In this document: in pieces, positions 1-12,969 of the stretch
Numbering within the stretch: position 1 is the first letter of the stretch
How the letters are laid out: every line of letters begins with the position of its first letter
Assembly: GCA_958430865.1 (NCBI GenBank)
Contig: CAUDNR010004267.1
Coordinates: 30,804-91,100, forward strand
DNA from: Entrophospora sp. SA101
Taxonomy: Eukaryota > Glomeromycota > Glomeromycetes > Entrophosporales > Entrophosporaceae
Length of the DNA stretch: 60,297 nt
Reading direction: 5' to 3'
Notes under the pieces: model-generated
Told to the model about the DNA's origin: nothing
What the model saw: the letters and a program-made list of their open reading frames with translations, nothing else
Databases searched by the model: none
Translations under genes and position numbers: made by a program

Positions 1-633
1 TTATAGATTAATTTGGTATAAATTTCTCATTTTTGAATCTGGGAGCTCTAACCCGTGTTTTCCTAGAACAGTCCCCATATGTTCTTTTTTTTTTTTGAAT
101 ATATTAATAATTCGGTATTGAGTAATGATAATAAAATAATATTTTTAACAAATAAAATTGAAATAAATGCTTTATGATAAAAAAAATTCAACATTTAAAT
201 GGTCTTTGATACCTAAGACCAGACCGACTCGGTCCATGGTTCAGACTGTTAACATCCCTATTTATATATGTAATTTTTTTATTATCTAACAACTCTTTAA
301 TCATTAAATAAATATTTCGATGCTCCGAATGAATATTAGAGTTTCGAATTATTCGTTTTTTAGTTTTATTCGTTTTATTCGAATTATTAGTTATTTATTT
401 TATTCGGATTATTCTTTTATTATTCGTTTTATTCAAATAAACTTTCAATGTAATAGTAACGACAAATGCTTGAGTCATGTGATTTTATAATATCGTGACA
501 CTCAAAGAACATCATCGCTATTACTATTTTTGGATTGCGCGCGGCGCAGCAATTGATGCCTTTTAGCTAAATTGTATTACAATGTTGACGATGACGTAAT
601 TTTTATCTTTGAAAAATAATAATAAAGAAAATA
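1..633. other. Left flank: hAT-like transposon end and promoter of the CC2D1-like gene
   Basis: No complete gene is visible. On the minus strand 78-1 gives a short peptide ending in TAA at 3-1, possibly the end of a gene cut by the window edge. Reading leftward from 260, TAGGGATGTTAAC resembles a hAT-type terminal repeat, so a transposon end probably lies at about 180-260. Positions 320-465 are a degenerate ATTCG/TTCGTTTTA array. A small GC-rich patch (about 534-550) precedes the gene start. The whole stretch recurs at 41024-41655. Confidence 0.5.
592..599 (+). promoter_or_regulatory. CRE/ATF-like octamer TGACGTAA upstream of the CC2D1-like gene
   Basis: TGACGTAA lies 35 bp before the ATG at 634. 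The same octamer in the same orientation lies about 43 bp before the RPN5 ATG (39838-39831). It matches the binding consensus of bZIP CRE/ATF factors. Function is inferred only. Confidence 0.35.
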
Positions 634-2584
634 ATGATCACGCAAATGTCAAAAAAAGAACAGTACTCTCATTTACAAACACAACTTGAAGCGCAAAGTT
701 CTTTGTGTCATACTATTGCAGCTCATTATTTAAAATCTGGAAATAAAAAACAAGCTGCTCTTTATCTTCGATATAAAAATTCTTTTAAAGCAGATTTAAA
801 CTCGTTGGTTTCATATAGTAACCACGATAAAGATGTCCCTGCTTTTCATTATCAAGAAGTTAGTTATGAGATAGAAAACATTTTCCCGGAATTGGCTGCA
901 AATGATATGGAAATTTGCATTGAAAGAGCTTGGAATTTAGGAAATAAGGAAGTAAATGGTAATGATGTTGTTGCTTATGTCAATTGGAATGTCGCATGGC
1001 CACCAGAAGGTAGTCCTGGAGCGGGAAGTGGGAAGGGTGATACCTCTACTTCTGATCGTGGAATGAATCCAGGTATGATAATTGCACTATATTAAATAAT
1101 CTATCATTAAATTTCTTTTAAAAACATTAATACATATACATATATATAATACTCAAGAATTTAACTTTAAAAAAAGAATCGATATCGTTCGTTCAAGACC
1201 ATTTCAAAGATATTTGGAACGAAAAAAAGCAACATTTGAAGTATTTCATTACAAAGGCTTCTTACGAAAATCAATTTCGCTTGGAAAAGCAACTATTAAA
1301 TTGGATACATTACTTAAAAAATCTGAAATACATGATGTACTTGAGGTTGAATTCTAATATATAAGTTAATGTTTTAACATTTAATTGACGATACAAACTT
1401 TTTGAAATAATAGTATTAAGTTTTTTTATTAAAATACTTCAGCTTGTGGATCACGTTCGTAAACCTACAGGTGGAAAGCTTGAAATACGTATACGTCTCA
1501 GAACACCGTATTCTCAATCTGAAATTATAACAAAAACTGAAAAATGGCTCATAATTGATGAGTTTAACAAAGATTTCACAAGTTTAACATCTTCATCTAT
1601 ATCTACTACATCTTCATCACCAGCAAAATCTTCTTCCTCATCAGCAGTGACAGCAACAGCAGCAACAGTTAATGCAACACCTGTCAACCCAACTTTTAGT
1701 GTTTCATCACAATCACAATTGGAAACAAAAGATTTAACAACAGCGACGACAGAAACAACAACAAGTAGTTCTACAGAAAGCCAACAACAAAAAAATTTTA
1801 TTGAATCAGATTCAGTTACATCCCCCCCCAAAAAAACCAACGACGTCATCATCATCACCGCCTCCTGCATCTGTGGCGAGTTCTTCAAAAACAAAAGAAC
1901 AAAATGTCTCCCAATCTCTCATCACAAGTAATACTGAAGCTATTAGTAATACTGAAAATATTAAAATTGAAGCAACTGCTAAAACTTCCGCAGTCACTGA
2001 TGCTAATTTACAACAAAAAGCAACAACCATCGAAAAACAAGCACCTTCAACAACACCACAAAAATCAAATCGTGTTACTCAAATATCAGATACAGGAAAG
2101 GATGAGTTAGAACAAGCAGAAGAACAACTTAATAGGCAATTTTTTTATTTCTTTCTAATAATTAAAACAAAAAAAATTTTATGATACTAAAGGAACACAT
2201 TCTTTCTCTTTCTTTTACTATTTTAGTGTTGAAAATATTGCGTCTAATCTAGTTCTTCAAAATGAGATTGAACTTATCACCAATCAGATAACTACATTGG
2301 AAGCACAAAGGAAACCAATACCAGAGGATTTGTTAGATAGGCAAAATGAATTAGAAATCAAAATGAATTTATTGTTAATATCTGTACAAACAAATGAATT
2401 AACCATGGCTGAATATATTGAAAGAGTAAAAGCAAGTATTGTTAATTGCAAGAAATTAGCATTGTTTTTTAAAAAAGCAGGTAAATTGGATGAAGCAAAG
2501 AAAGCATTGAGGAGAAGTAAAATTATGGAGGATGAAGTTAAAGAAGTGGAAGAAGCTATTAAAAATGGTGCCTTGGAGATGTGA
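634..2584 (+). CDS. CC2D1/Lgd-like C2-domain protein, ESCRT-III regulator (frameshifted copy)
   Basis: CC2D1/Lgd proteins bind Snf7/CHMP4 and control ESCRT-III polymers at endosomes. Four exons: 634-1072, 1158-1345, 1443-2135, 2227-2584. Exon 1 holds one DM14-like helical hairpin (EQYSHLQTQLEAQ) and the start of a C2 domain. The exon 1/2 join restores NPEFNF, and exon 3 opens with RKPTGGKLEIRIRLRTPY then EKWLIIDEF, as at the end of the CC2D1A C2 domain. A Ser/Thr-rich linker follows, then a C-terminal helical domain (PEDLLDRQNELE, AKKALRRS) like the CC2D1 tail. Intron 3 (2136-2226) appears to be GC-AG. A C8 run at 1822-1829 breaks the frame; the second copy (41656-43605) has C7 and reads through as 558 residues. 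Animal homologues usually carry more DM14 repeats. The C8 is probably a sequencing error. Confidence 0.82.
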
Positions 2585-3039
2585 TAAATTATTTATTTAC
2601 ATTTCATGTTTCCCAAAAAAAAGAAACAAACAATTTCACTAAAAATGAATTGATCGGATTTATTTTTATTATCATTATTTATACATAAATTTTTTTTAAA
2701 AATTAAACATCTATTTAAATAATGTAATTGATTTCTAAAGGTGTATTATATATATAATTGATTGAAAAGATGTCTTTTTTTTTTGAAAAATAAATATTTT
2801 AATGCGTTTGTATGACGTGTATATGATGTTGGATGCATGTAATGATTTTATAATAATAATATATGTTAGTGTTATAAAAACACAAAACGATAAATATATT
2901 TATAATAAAATGATTATAATAATTAGGTATGTTTGTAAAAATATGTAGTAAAAAAAAGGTGAGATTTCTTGCGCGTAAAGTGTATGCAAAAAAATTAATT
3001 ACAACAACAAAAGGTTCATCACTTTCACCTCTATTTTCG
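2585..3039. other. Convergent intergenic spacer
   Basis: This 455-bp AT-rich stretch separates the 3' ends of the CC2D1-like gene (+) and the histidine kinase (-). It must contain both polyadenylation regions. I see no ORF or RNA gene. Position 2797-2801 is the microhomology used at the second rearrangement join (57915-57919). Confidence 0.6.
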
Positions 3040-6000
3040 TTATTTAGTTGTTACATTTTTGTTATCAAGTTTCAATATGCTTCTTATTACATTACTTAGA
3101 ATTGCAAAATTTACAGGTTTGCTGACATAATCTGTAAATCCTACTTTTAAGCATCTTGAAACAACATCGGACATTACATTTGCTGACAATGCTATTATTG
3201 GGATTGGTGTGTCGTCATCTAAATCTTTTAAATTTTCAGCTTCCCATTTTCTAATCTCGATCGTTGTTTCATAACCATCTATTTATTATTTATTAATAAA
3301 TAGAGTTAAAATTATGCAATTATTTTAATCACATGATCTATTTATACGTACCTTTTTTGGGCATAAACAGATCACACTTTTTAAATAAACAATATATTAA
3401 AATTGAATTAATAAAAACCCACATAACAACAATATAATTGAGATATAAAACAAAATTAAAATTTCTTACCAAAATAAAAGAAAAATAATTATGAGGATGC
3501 GAAAAAAATTGTTCTAAACATTGATCACCATTAACAGCTACAGTTACTTCTAATCCTACCTTTGTAAGATATTTTGTTATAACTATTAAAAAAATAAATA
3601 AATTATAAATAAATAAGAAAATAAATGTGATAATTGAAAAATCTTAATGTTTGAATGTTTGGATGAAGAAAACAACCTTTTTGATTTACAAAATTGTCTT
3701 CTACCAATAAAACTTTATATCCTCGATCGCCAACATCTTCAGCCATTCTTTGAAAAACTTCTTTTTGACTAGCAACAACCTTATGTGTGTTTCTTCTCTT
3801 CAAGAAACTATCTCTGAAAGTGGTCGTATCATCAAACAACCCCTCCATTTTACTCCTGTTCAATGGCTTGAAAATAAAATCAACATGTTCTGGAAATTCA
3901 CCTTGTGCCCCTTCAACTATACCAGCACGTTGTATCTGTGTAGTTAAGATCACAGTCGCTGTTAGTGATAAGTGATTTGAATGTTTGATGGTTGATGCAA
4001 GTGAGATCACGTGTGATTGTGAAACTAAATTTATCAAAATGTGCGAATAAAATTTTAAATTGCTGATTTTTTCATAAGCTTCGGCGTAATCATTAGCAAT
4101 GTCAATCTCGGGTACAGGTGTTTTTGGAAGAATCGAACAAACATAATGAACTATGGCTTTACGAGAATTTGATAAGTCGGCAACAATAAGCACACATTTA
4201 GTACGAGGTAAATCAATTGTTGTTGGCTTAACAAGCTTTAATGCATTCGATGATGTTAATGGAGCAACGGTGGTAAAATCATTATTATTAGTAGTAGTAC
4301 AATTAGTATTATCGGCCATATTTATAGGCAATGCAATATTATTTTTAGGAATTTGTATTAATGGCGATGATGAATTAGATGGTATTATATTCTTTCCTAT
4401 TCCACGATTATTACAACCATTAACGATATTATTAAATGATGGTAAAGAATTTCCTGATGAGGGTGGCGTAATTATGCTGTCCGAACTATGTTTAGATGAG
4501 ACTTGGACTGAAACCTTACTACAGCGGAAAAATGGTGAATTTGATACTTCGGATGTTGGGGTTTGTGGACGTGGCATGGTCGAGTCAGGTGGTATTGTAA
4601 ATTTTGCAGTAAAGTAAAAGGCTGAGCCAACACCCTTTTGACTCTTACAGTATAATTTGCCGCCATGTAACTCAACAAGTTGCATCGATATCACTAAACC
4701 TAATCCACTACCATCATGTTTTCGAGTTGACGAAGTATCAACTTGCGAAAATGGTTTAAACATAACTGCTTCTGCCATAGCATCAAAACCCTCGCCAGTA
4801 TCAATAACTTCGAACAATAACATCACTTCATTTTTACCATCATCGGTTTTTGAAAACGACTCTACTGAACATCTAGAAAAAACTTCGCCTTTTGATGTAA
4901 ATTTGATCGCGTTCTATTGATTCATTTAAAATAAATTTTTTTTTTAATTTTCGATAAAAAAAACAATCATCAACTCAATAATAAATATGTAATATTGAAT
5001 ACATACGCCAATAATATTCAATAATACTTGACGTAATCTTATTCTATCACCGCAAACAACCTCAGGAACATTCTCTTCAACAATAAAGCTCAACTCCAAT
5101 CCCTTTTGAATTGCCAACGTAGAAAGCAACTCATTGGTATCATCGATCATATCACGAACTAAAAAAGGTTCCATCTCCAATTTCATCATCCCTGCTTCCA
5201 CCTTACTCAAATCCAATATATCATTTATCACTAATAATAAAGCGTCTGCTGATTGTTGTATGGTATGTGCATAATCCATTTGTTCTGTTGTTAAATTGGT
5301 TGCCAGCATAAAATTTATCATGCCAGTAATACCTATAAGTGGTGTTCGAATTTCTTGATTTTTTTGTAAATTAAAAATTTTTTTGATAATTAATTAAATA
5401 TAAATTAGTTATTTGCAATTATTTTTATTATACCTATATAGAATATTTACCGTGAGACATATTAGACAAGAATTGAGTTTTGCTTTCAGTTGATTTTTTA
5501 GCTGCATCATGAGCTTCTTGAAGTTTCTGTTCAACCAATTTATGATCATTGATGTCAGTACAAGTGCCAAACCATATTCTACCTTGTTCGGATACTTCTA
5601 CACTAATACACTTAACCAAAAACCATCTGTATTCACCTTCTGCGTTCATCAAGCGAACTTCAGTGGTGTATGAAAGACCAATCTCATCTAGTGCATCCTT
5701 CACCTCTGGCAAACAACAATGCACTCTATCCTCTGGAAAAACATGTGACAGAAATCCTAGATTCTTTGCCTGTTCATCTGTCTGACCAGAATAAGCAATC
5801 CATTTCTTATTGACATAATTGATACCTTCTTTAGGTGTTGCAGTGAAAACTATTTGTGGTATAGCATCAGCCAACAAACGATACTTTTTCTCATTAGCCT
5901 CGATGTGTATCTGACGACTTTGTAGTTTCTCGGATAATTTTTGATCGTGCACATCGGTACAAGTTCCAAACCAACGAATGTTGACACCTCTAGCATCTCT

Positions 6001-9000
6001 TAACGGACCAGCACGACCCAAGAACCAGCGATACTGTCCATCGAATCTACGTATACGATACTCGGCACTAGAGCCTTCACCTCTTGAAAATGTTCTATTC
6101 CACATTTCCCATACCGACGATCTATCGTCTTGATGTACCACCTCTATCCAACCATGACCTAGCAAACTATCGATACGCTTACCAGTATATTTCAACAGTC
6201 GCATATTAACCCATGTACAATCACCTGTTCCAGGTGTAAGAGTATAAACAACATTTGGCGTCAGATCAACAATCATACGAAGCATCTTTGTGTTAGGTAT
6301 TATTAAATGTGGGATCTTATTATTTTTATTAGATGACGATGGTGACGATGAATATTTTATATTACTGCTATTACAACGTTTGTTATTATTCTTGTTGTTA
6401 TTGTCATTGTTGTGATTGACGTCGTCACAGCATGTTATAGATGAGTCCTTACCATCACAATCTTTATTAATATTTTTATTTTTTGTGGCAAAATTTGCGT
6501 CCGAGAAATTTCTTGAGGAACTACGTCTCCTACGTTTTTTATTGCATTTATAATCATTAGAATAATAAGTTGGTAATGAAGCCCCACGAGAAATTTTAAA
6601 TTTGTTAGAGGGACTGTTTTTGATGTTTTCATTAATAATATCATTCCTTGAACCATCATTTTCAGTTGATGGTGATTTGCCCAAATTTGTTGGCGAAGCT
6701 GAATAGTCATAATTCGTAACATTTGTATTATTAATTACGCTTTGATTATAATTGTCATTATCAACACCTGATTGATTATCATGGTTCATTAAAGTATCAA
6801 TTTTATCGTTATAAACATTTTCATCGTCCCTAACATTATTGCCATTATTAATATTTCCGTCCAAGTCAATATGATCATAATCAGTCATTGAAAAAATGGT
6901 GGCATATTCCCATTTAGATGAAGAAGAATCACTATCTGATGCAGATAAAGACGAGAAACTACAAGAGTCTTCTTCAACATCAACACCATCTTTTTCTTTT
7001 GAGTCGATATTAGTTGAATTGGTTAAACTGGGTAAATTGAAATGTTGGCTATTGTTACAACGACTATGATGACGATTATGGCTTTTATTGTCATGATTAT
7101 GATTAAGATGTTGGTAATCACGCAATGAAGAAGCATAGGATGATAATTGTTTAGTGGATTGTTGATAAATCATTGAAGTCGATAGAGTAGTTGCTAAAAA
7201 AGGAGCCAGAGATCTAAGAGATTTCAAAAGAATTGAAGGGAATGGAACAATAGGAGATAGGAACGAGAGTATTGCGATTGGAACTGGGGAATGGATTGTA
7301 TTTGAAGAGGGATGACTTTTTGCGGTGGTTGGATGAATAAGAGGAATGTGCACAATGGAATAGATGTTGTTGTTTTTTAAAAAAGTAGATTGACAAATTG
7401 TAGCAGAGTGCGAGGAAGATGGCGATGAAGACGATGAAGAAGGATCAAATGCATCTTCGTCAATTTCTGGTATCGTTTGAAAAAAAGGATTGGTATTTAG
7501 TTCTGATGTGATAATAGGTGAAGGCGCAGGCGATTGAGACCAAGGAGAAGGTTCTTGCTGTTCAAATTCTTCGTATTCAGATATAATATTATTATTATTA
7601 ACAATAAAATCACCAGTCTTAAAATTGTCATTAATGTTGTTGATGTTGTTATTATGTATACCACATTTATCTAATGCTTGATTAATACGAAAATAGCTAC
7701 CGTTCCCTTCTTCTAAATCATTTAAACAAGGCGTATCTAATACGGTTGATTTATTATTATTGTTAATTTTAGTGTTAGACATATTAGTAGATGATGATAA
7801 TTGTGATGATGGTGATGATGATAATGCGTGAATATCTAAATTAATATTATTTGTATTGTTGTAACATTTACAATTTAGTTCTGATGTACCATTTTTTAAG
7901 TCGTGATGAATATTATTTTCATGCAATTTCTTATTTTCTATATTATTGTTATTATTATAATTATTACTACTATTATCATTGTTATTGTTGTTATTATTAT
8001 TTATCTTATTTTTATTATTGTTTTTTTCATTATGTTGAATTCTATATTCTCTTGATAAAACAACAATTTTCCCCCTTTGTAGAATTTTCAATATGCTTTT
8101 ATTATCAATTAAAGGCTCATAATCACAATCGAAACTCTTCAAGTTATCAAATACCGAGTGATTATTATCATCTTTTGAAAAAGATGAAGGTGCTGACGAT
8201 GACGACGATGATAAAGAATAATTACAAGTAGTCGTTAAATCCTCGGTATGATAATAACTTTTAAAACTATCATCATTAAAATCTTCATTTTTGCTGCCAT
8301 GATTATGATTATTGTCGGAACTATTGTGATTTTTGAAACGATATTCACGATTATAAATTGCCTTTGTACCCCAAGGGGTATTTATAGTGTCAGTTAAATC
8401 ATGAGGTATAGATAATAATATACGAGAAGCATAATATGAAGAAGTAAATATACTTATCACATTATCCCACCATTTATTTATTTCTAATTCAGTTGTCAGT
8501 TGCAAAGATGATTTGTAAATATTTGGAGATGAAAATGTGATTGGCTGATTTTGATGTCGCTGCTGATGCTGTTGTTGTGACAATGATGTTTGTGAAGGTT
8601 TTGCAGCAGCAGCAGCATCATGAGATGAGGGAGAAGAATCTGATTGTGGTTGATGATGCTGCTGCTGTTGATGTTGATGTTGATGTTGATAATTATTATT
8701 GTGGTATTGTCGATTATCTTTAAAATCGATAATTGACATATTTTCAGAGGTAGCAAGATTATGATTATGATCTGAATATTGATTATGATTACGATTTGAT
8801 ATTGGAGGCGTGGGCAACGAAGGTAGTAATGGTTTTGATGGAAAACTATGATTAGGATGAATGTTTTGTTGTTGTTGAAAATGCTGTTGCTGTTGTTGAT
8901 TATAGTCTTTATGTGATTGATTTTGTGGTGTTTGAGATGAAACTTTGAGTTTTTGATTATGAATTTTATTATTGTTATTATAATTATTTTGAGAGTTTAT

Positions 9001-9435
9001 TTGATTATTGTTATTTAAATTTATTTTTTGTGGTATTGAAGTATTTTCTCGCAATTGTTGATATAATAATTCTTGCCGATAAATATGTTCAGTGTAGTAA
9101 TCTGTAATATTACTGTTTTGAATTGCATCGTCTGATTTATCAGGAGATGATGATGATGATGACGGCGATAATGATGATGACGATGATGAAAGCGGTGATG
9201 TTGATGAAATATTACTTTCACAATAATTAAAATAATTATTATTATGCTGTTGTTGATGATTATTATTATAATGTTTTTTTTGTTGGTAACATCTTTGCTG
9301 TTGATTTTGCGAATTTCTATTATTACTATTATTAATGTAGTTAACGTTGTTACCACTCTCACTACCACTCTCACTACCACTATTACTACTAATATTGTGT
9401 GGCGGCATATGAAGTATAAATTCTGTTTGTTTCAT
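3040..9435 (-). CDS. Hybrid histidine kinase: GAF-like, two PAS, HisKA, HATPase, pseudo-receiver, receiver
   Basis: Six exons on the minus strand: 9435-5451, 5353-5007, 4913-3677, 3582-3470, 3376-3352, 3278-3040, together 1981 residues in one frame. Residues 1-300 are Asn/Gln/Ser-rich. A divergent GAF-like region is interrupted by poly-Asn (about 310-760). PAS1 (about 1051-1165) and PAS2 (about 1175-1300) end in the typical WFGTCTDV/I. The H-box NMSHEIRTPL (His about 1328) is assembled across intron 1, the N-box NAIKFT starts exon 3, and DTGEGF, FKPFSQ and GSGLGL complete the ATPase. Next is a receiver-like module lacking the acidic phospho-site (CVLIVADLS ... FIFKPL), then a true receiver: LLVEDN, CDLFMPKK (Asp about 1896), ALSAN, SKPV. 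The Asp sits on the 25-nt exon 5. Such cytosolic kinases feed phosphorelays to Ypd1-type proteins. The signal sensed is unknown. Confidence 0.88.
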
Positions 9436-11539
9436 ATTCGTTATGTTTATATATATATATTATTATTTCGCGTTAACCAAATAAATAACAACCAAATAAA
9501 TAAAAACCTTATAATAAATTAATAGTATTAGTGTTAATAATATTATATAACTCATGATATCATTGGTAATATATGCAACTTACCAAATAAATATTCCAAG
9601 TATGTATAATAAAAGATCTTTTATCGTAGCGTATTATTTTTTTTGTTAAAAAAAGAAGGATTATATTGAAAGGTTTGTTTCAAAACAAAATTGATTAGTG
9701 AAGCACATTAACAAATTTTGTTTTTCTTTCCTTTTTAATTTACAAAACTTACTTTAGGGATTAAGAGAAACACGCTATTTTTAAAAAGCTGGTTTTTCTA
9801 AAATTAGACAAAATTAGATGAATACTAATCAAAAAGATTTTTTTTTTTTGTTGAAATCTATTTACAAGATTTTTTTTCAATACGAAAAAAAAATTAAGAA
9901 AAATTTTATTATATATCATAAAATGAAAAAAATTAATTAAAATAGAAAGTATTTAAAAGGAAATTAGTAGTTTAGTATGTTATATAACTTGTAAAAAATT
10001 TAATTTTAAGATAGGTTTAGTTTTAAATGATAATAATTAATGTATATATGTTATGTATGTTATGTGTAAATCGCTCGATGTTGTCATTATGCATATAATA
10101 TGTATAATGATGCTATTTTTATGTTTTAGTTGATTCTGAGTATCACAAGAAACACATCAATCTTTAATTAAATTCAAAATAATTATTTCTCCTATCTCGT
10201 TCGCACTAACTTCACATTCACACTCACCCACACACATTAAAATTTATTTATTTTTTTTTTTCATTTCTCTATTGTTTCATTATCAATATCATCTATTTAA
10301 CTAATTTCTAAAATTAATAACAATAAAATAACAATGATGGTGGTGATTAGCGATAGCGACGAAAATCTGATAATAATTAATAATTATTTATTATATATTC
10401 TATTGCATTCCATTATATTACGTTCCAGACATAAATTCTAAGATAGATTCCATAATCCCTAATATCAAGAAAGAAATACCAGATAATAATAATAATCAAC
10501 ACTAAGAAGAGAATTTCTGCTTGTTATGGTTGTTGACTTTTTTACACTAAACAAAATGTCATTGACGGATCACAAACCTGTGTCATTAACTGTAATTAAA
10601 TTGCATGAAAAAATTTAAATGTTTTTTTACTTTCGTAATTCCCTTAAAATAAATTACGCAAAAACTTTTTTTTTTAATCACGAGACTAATAAATTCCAAG
10701 TTTAATATTAAATAACAATATAAATAATAAATAATAAAATTTATAATACTAATATGCGTATTTCAAGTTATTTTTTATTGATCGATATATTTGCCGTCTA
10801 ATAAATATAATAAATATAATAATAATAATAATAAATAAGTAAATATAAATAATAATTATGATTATAATCAAGAAAAGGAAAGTATTACATAATTATCATT
10901 ATATAAATAAACGGACTAATAGCGTGTAATATTATATAATGCATATATACTATTAATTCATTCGCGTAATAAATAATTATAATAATAAAGAATCTAAAAA
11001 ATATATCCTAGTAACGCGTATATATATAATATTGTAAATATTTGTAAATACGTAACGTATGTCCGTACATTCATCACGTTCATCATACATATTGGTGGGA
11101 TTAAAAAATTTTCCTTTTAAGTTGGTTTTTTTATTTTATTCATACGGCGTCACAGTTTGTATTCACAAGATATTTATTATCTTTGTGTGACTTTATGACA
11201 TCATCAACATTAAAAGATCTACTGTCAATTCATTATTAAAAAGTGAACGGAGACTGTATAGCGCAGCCCCCTTTTGTAATTTATCAAGTGTTGTTGGGTT
11301 ATACAATGATGACATGCATGATGGCGAGATTCAGAAAATTGTACTGTTCTTTAAAAGGTTATCTCCAAAAAACAATTGAACAAATACGTGTGGAAATAAA
11401 TTTATATATTTATTTTGGGGGGTTTTTTTTTTGAGAAGCTATTTTTTTGAAAAAAATACGCGAAAAAATTTTTATAATAATATATGCAAAATAATTAATG
11501 TAATTTTTAAAATAAATAGAATGCATGCAATCTGTTTCT
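9436..11539. other. 2.1-kb spacer: histidine-kinase upstream region and ING 3' flank
   Basis: No convincing gene is visible. The left part is the kinase promoter and 5' leader; the right part is the ING 3' flank. The sequence is AT-rich with long A/T runs (9840-9910, 10251-10261), a CA-rich patch (10211-10236) and AAT microsatellites near 10800-10850. The poly-T at 10251-10261 has 11 T, while the inverted copy has 12 A. A 63-codon ORF at 11243-11434 lacks any recognisable motif. Confidence 0.55.
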
Positions 11540-11941
11540 TTATAGTTCTAATGGAACAGATTCACAATCAGAGCATAACCACGGCTGATCTGATGAATAT
11601 CGAGTAAGTCCTACGCATTCACGATGATACCACTCAATTTTACACTAATAGTATAATTGGATGGTGACAATGAGTAACAATCAATCAATCAATCAATCAA
11701 TCAATTAATCAATTAATCAATCAATCAATCAGTTAACTTACTTTTGGATGATTACACCAAACCATATTTCCAAATTCTGGCTGTACAATTTTAAAAAATT
11801 TAGATTTATAATTTTTGCAACATAATAATAATAATAATAATAATTGTTGTAAATTTTCTCTTACTCGTTTACAATAACAATACAAAGGTTGGTCAGGACT
11901 GAATTGAAGAATTGGATCATCACTAATATAACTCCTAATTA

Positions 11942-11976
<35 letters not shown>

Positions 11977-12969
11977 AACAACAATGAACTTGAATAATAA
12001 TAATATTGATTTACCCTTTTAAATATCAATAATCATTATTATCAAATAAAGAAGGAAAATGAATTAATGTCATAGAATAATTAAAAATTAACAGTTGTAA
12101 ATGTGTTTTATATCAAATACCTAAAGTTATATCATTCCTGGATAATTCATTATCAAATCGTTGAGCATGTCTAGAAATCTGGAAATACAAATAAATATAA
12201 ATACAAATATATATATATATATATATTATCGTAAATACTTTAATAACAAACTATCACTACCAAATCTTCTACTTTGTCAATTAATGCTAATTTTTCATCT
12301 TGTATTTTAGTTGCTTGGTCTAATGCTTGCTAATGATAACAATATCTTTATGAGTTTTTTGAAATTTACGTGTTGTAACAAGATCAGGGATTGGTTGATA
12401 TTATTACATTTTATATGTAAATTTTTTTCGAATAATAACCATAAAAAAAAAAAAAAGAGTAAATAAATGCCTCTACTAAGCCTTTTAAAAGCCTCGATTT
12501 TTCTTCACCGATTTGATTAGTTTTTTCCAAATAATCAAAATAATTTTTTTTACTTTTTTTATATTTTTTTATAAAGCCTGTTTGTTTATTTTATTTGAAA
12601 AAAAAATTTAATAAATTATCATCATCATAATTATTTAACATAATAATAATTTCAAACATTCCATTCACACATTATTATTATATAAATATATTTATATATT
12701 ACGTTCACATTGTACGTCTAGAGTTCTTAATTCATTTAAATGGTGTGTAATTTCCGAAGGTAAATTATATACAGCTTTAGAAAAGAAAGAAAAAAAATCG
12801 GGATCATTATAAAATGTAGTGTGAATGTATATATACGTTATAATAATAATAACAACAACTTACAATCTATATAATCTTCAAGAACTTCGGATGCTGATCT
12901 AAGTCCTGGTGTATTGTTGTTGTTATTGTTGTTATCGCTGTTGTTACGAATGTTTTGCATTTCATTCAT
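11540..12969 (-). CDS. ING-family PHD-finger protein (histone H3 tail reader)
   Basis: ING/Yng/Pho23 proteins recruit histone acetyl- or deacetylases to H3K4-methylated nucleosomes. The N-terminal helices read SASEVLEDYIDSVYNLPSEI, like the ING leader, followed by LDQATKIQDEKLALIDKVED and a FDNEL helix. The C-terminal PHD finger is split by introns and restores CYCKRPEFGNMVWCNHPKC then IEWYHRECVGL and WLCSDC, giving a C4HC3 set, and the protein ends soon after. Exons (minus): 12969-12864, 12774-12703, 12577-12471, 12329-12261, 12178-12121, 11934-11865, 11780-11742, 11644-11540. The join 12121/11934 leaves the frame one base short; a one-nucleotide exon at 12015 repairs it, giving about 208 residues. 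The end of exon 3 is uncertain by 6 nt (GC donor or GT donor). It is transcribed divergently from VPS11. Confidence 0.8.
11678..11731. repeat. (ATCA)n microsatellite in an ING intron
   Basis: An imperfect ATCA/ATTA tetranucleotide run lies in the intron before the last ING exon. A similar run lies in a VPS11 intron near 18306-18350. Confidence 0.85.

Noticed and set aside
4153..4617. 154-codon plus-strand ORF
   Set aside because: Antisense shadow of the histidine-kinase exon 3.
7851..8231. Tyr/Cys-rich plus-strand ORF
   Set aside because: Antisense of the poly-Asn region of the histidine kinase.
11243..11434. 63-codon ORF in the ING 3' flank
   Set aside because: Short, no motif, likely 3' flank or leader sequence.
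11678..11731. Regular ATCA units considered as CRISPR or telomere-like
   Set aside because: Simple tetranucleotide microsatellite without spacers, inside an intron of a eukaryotic gene.
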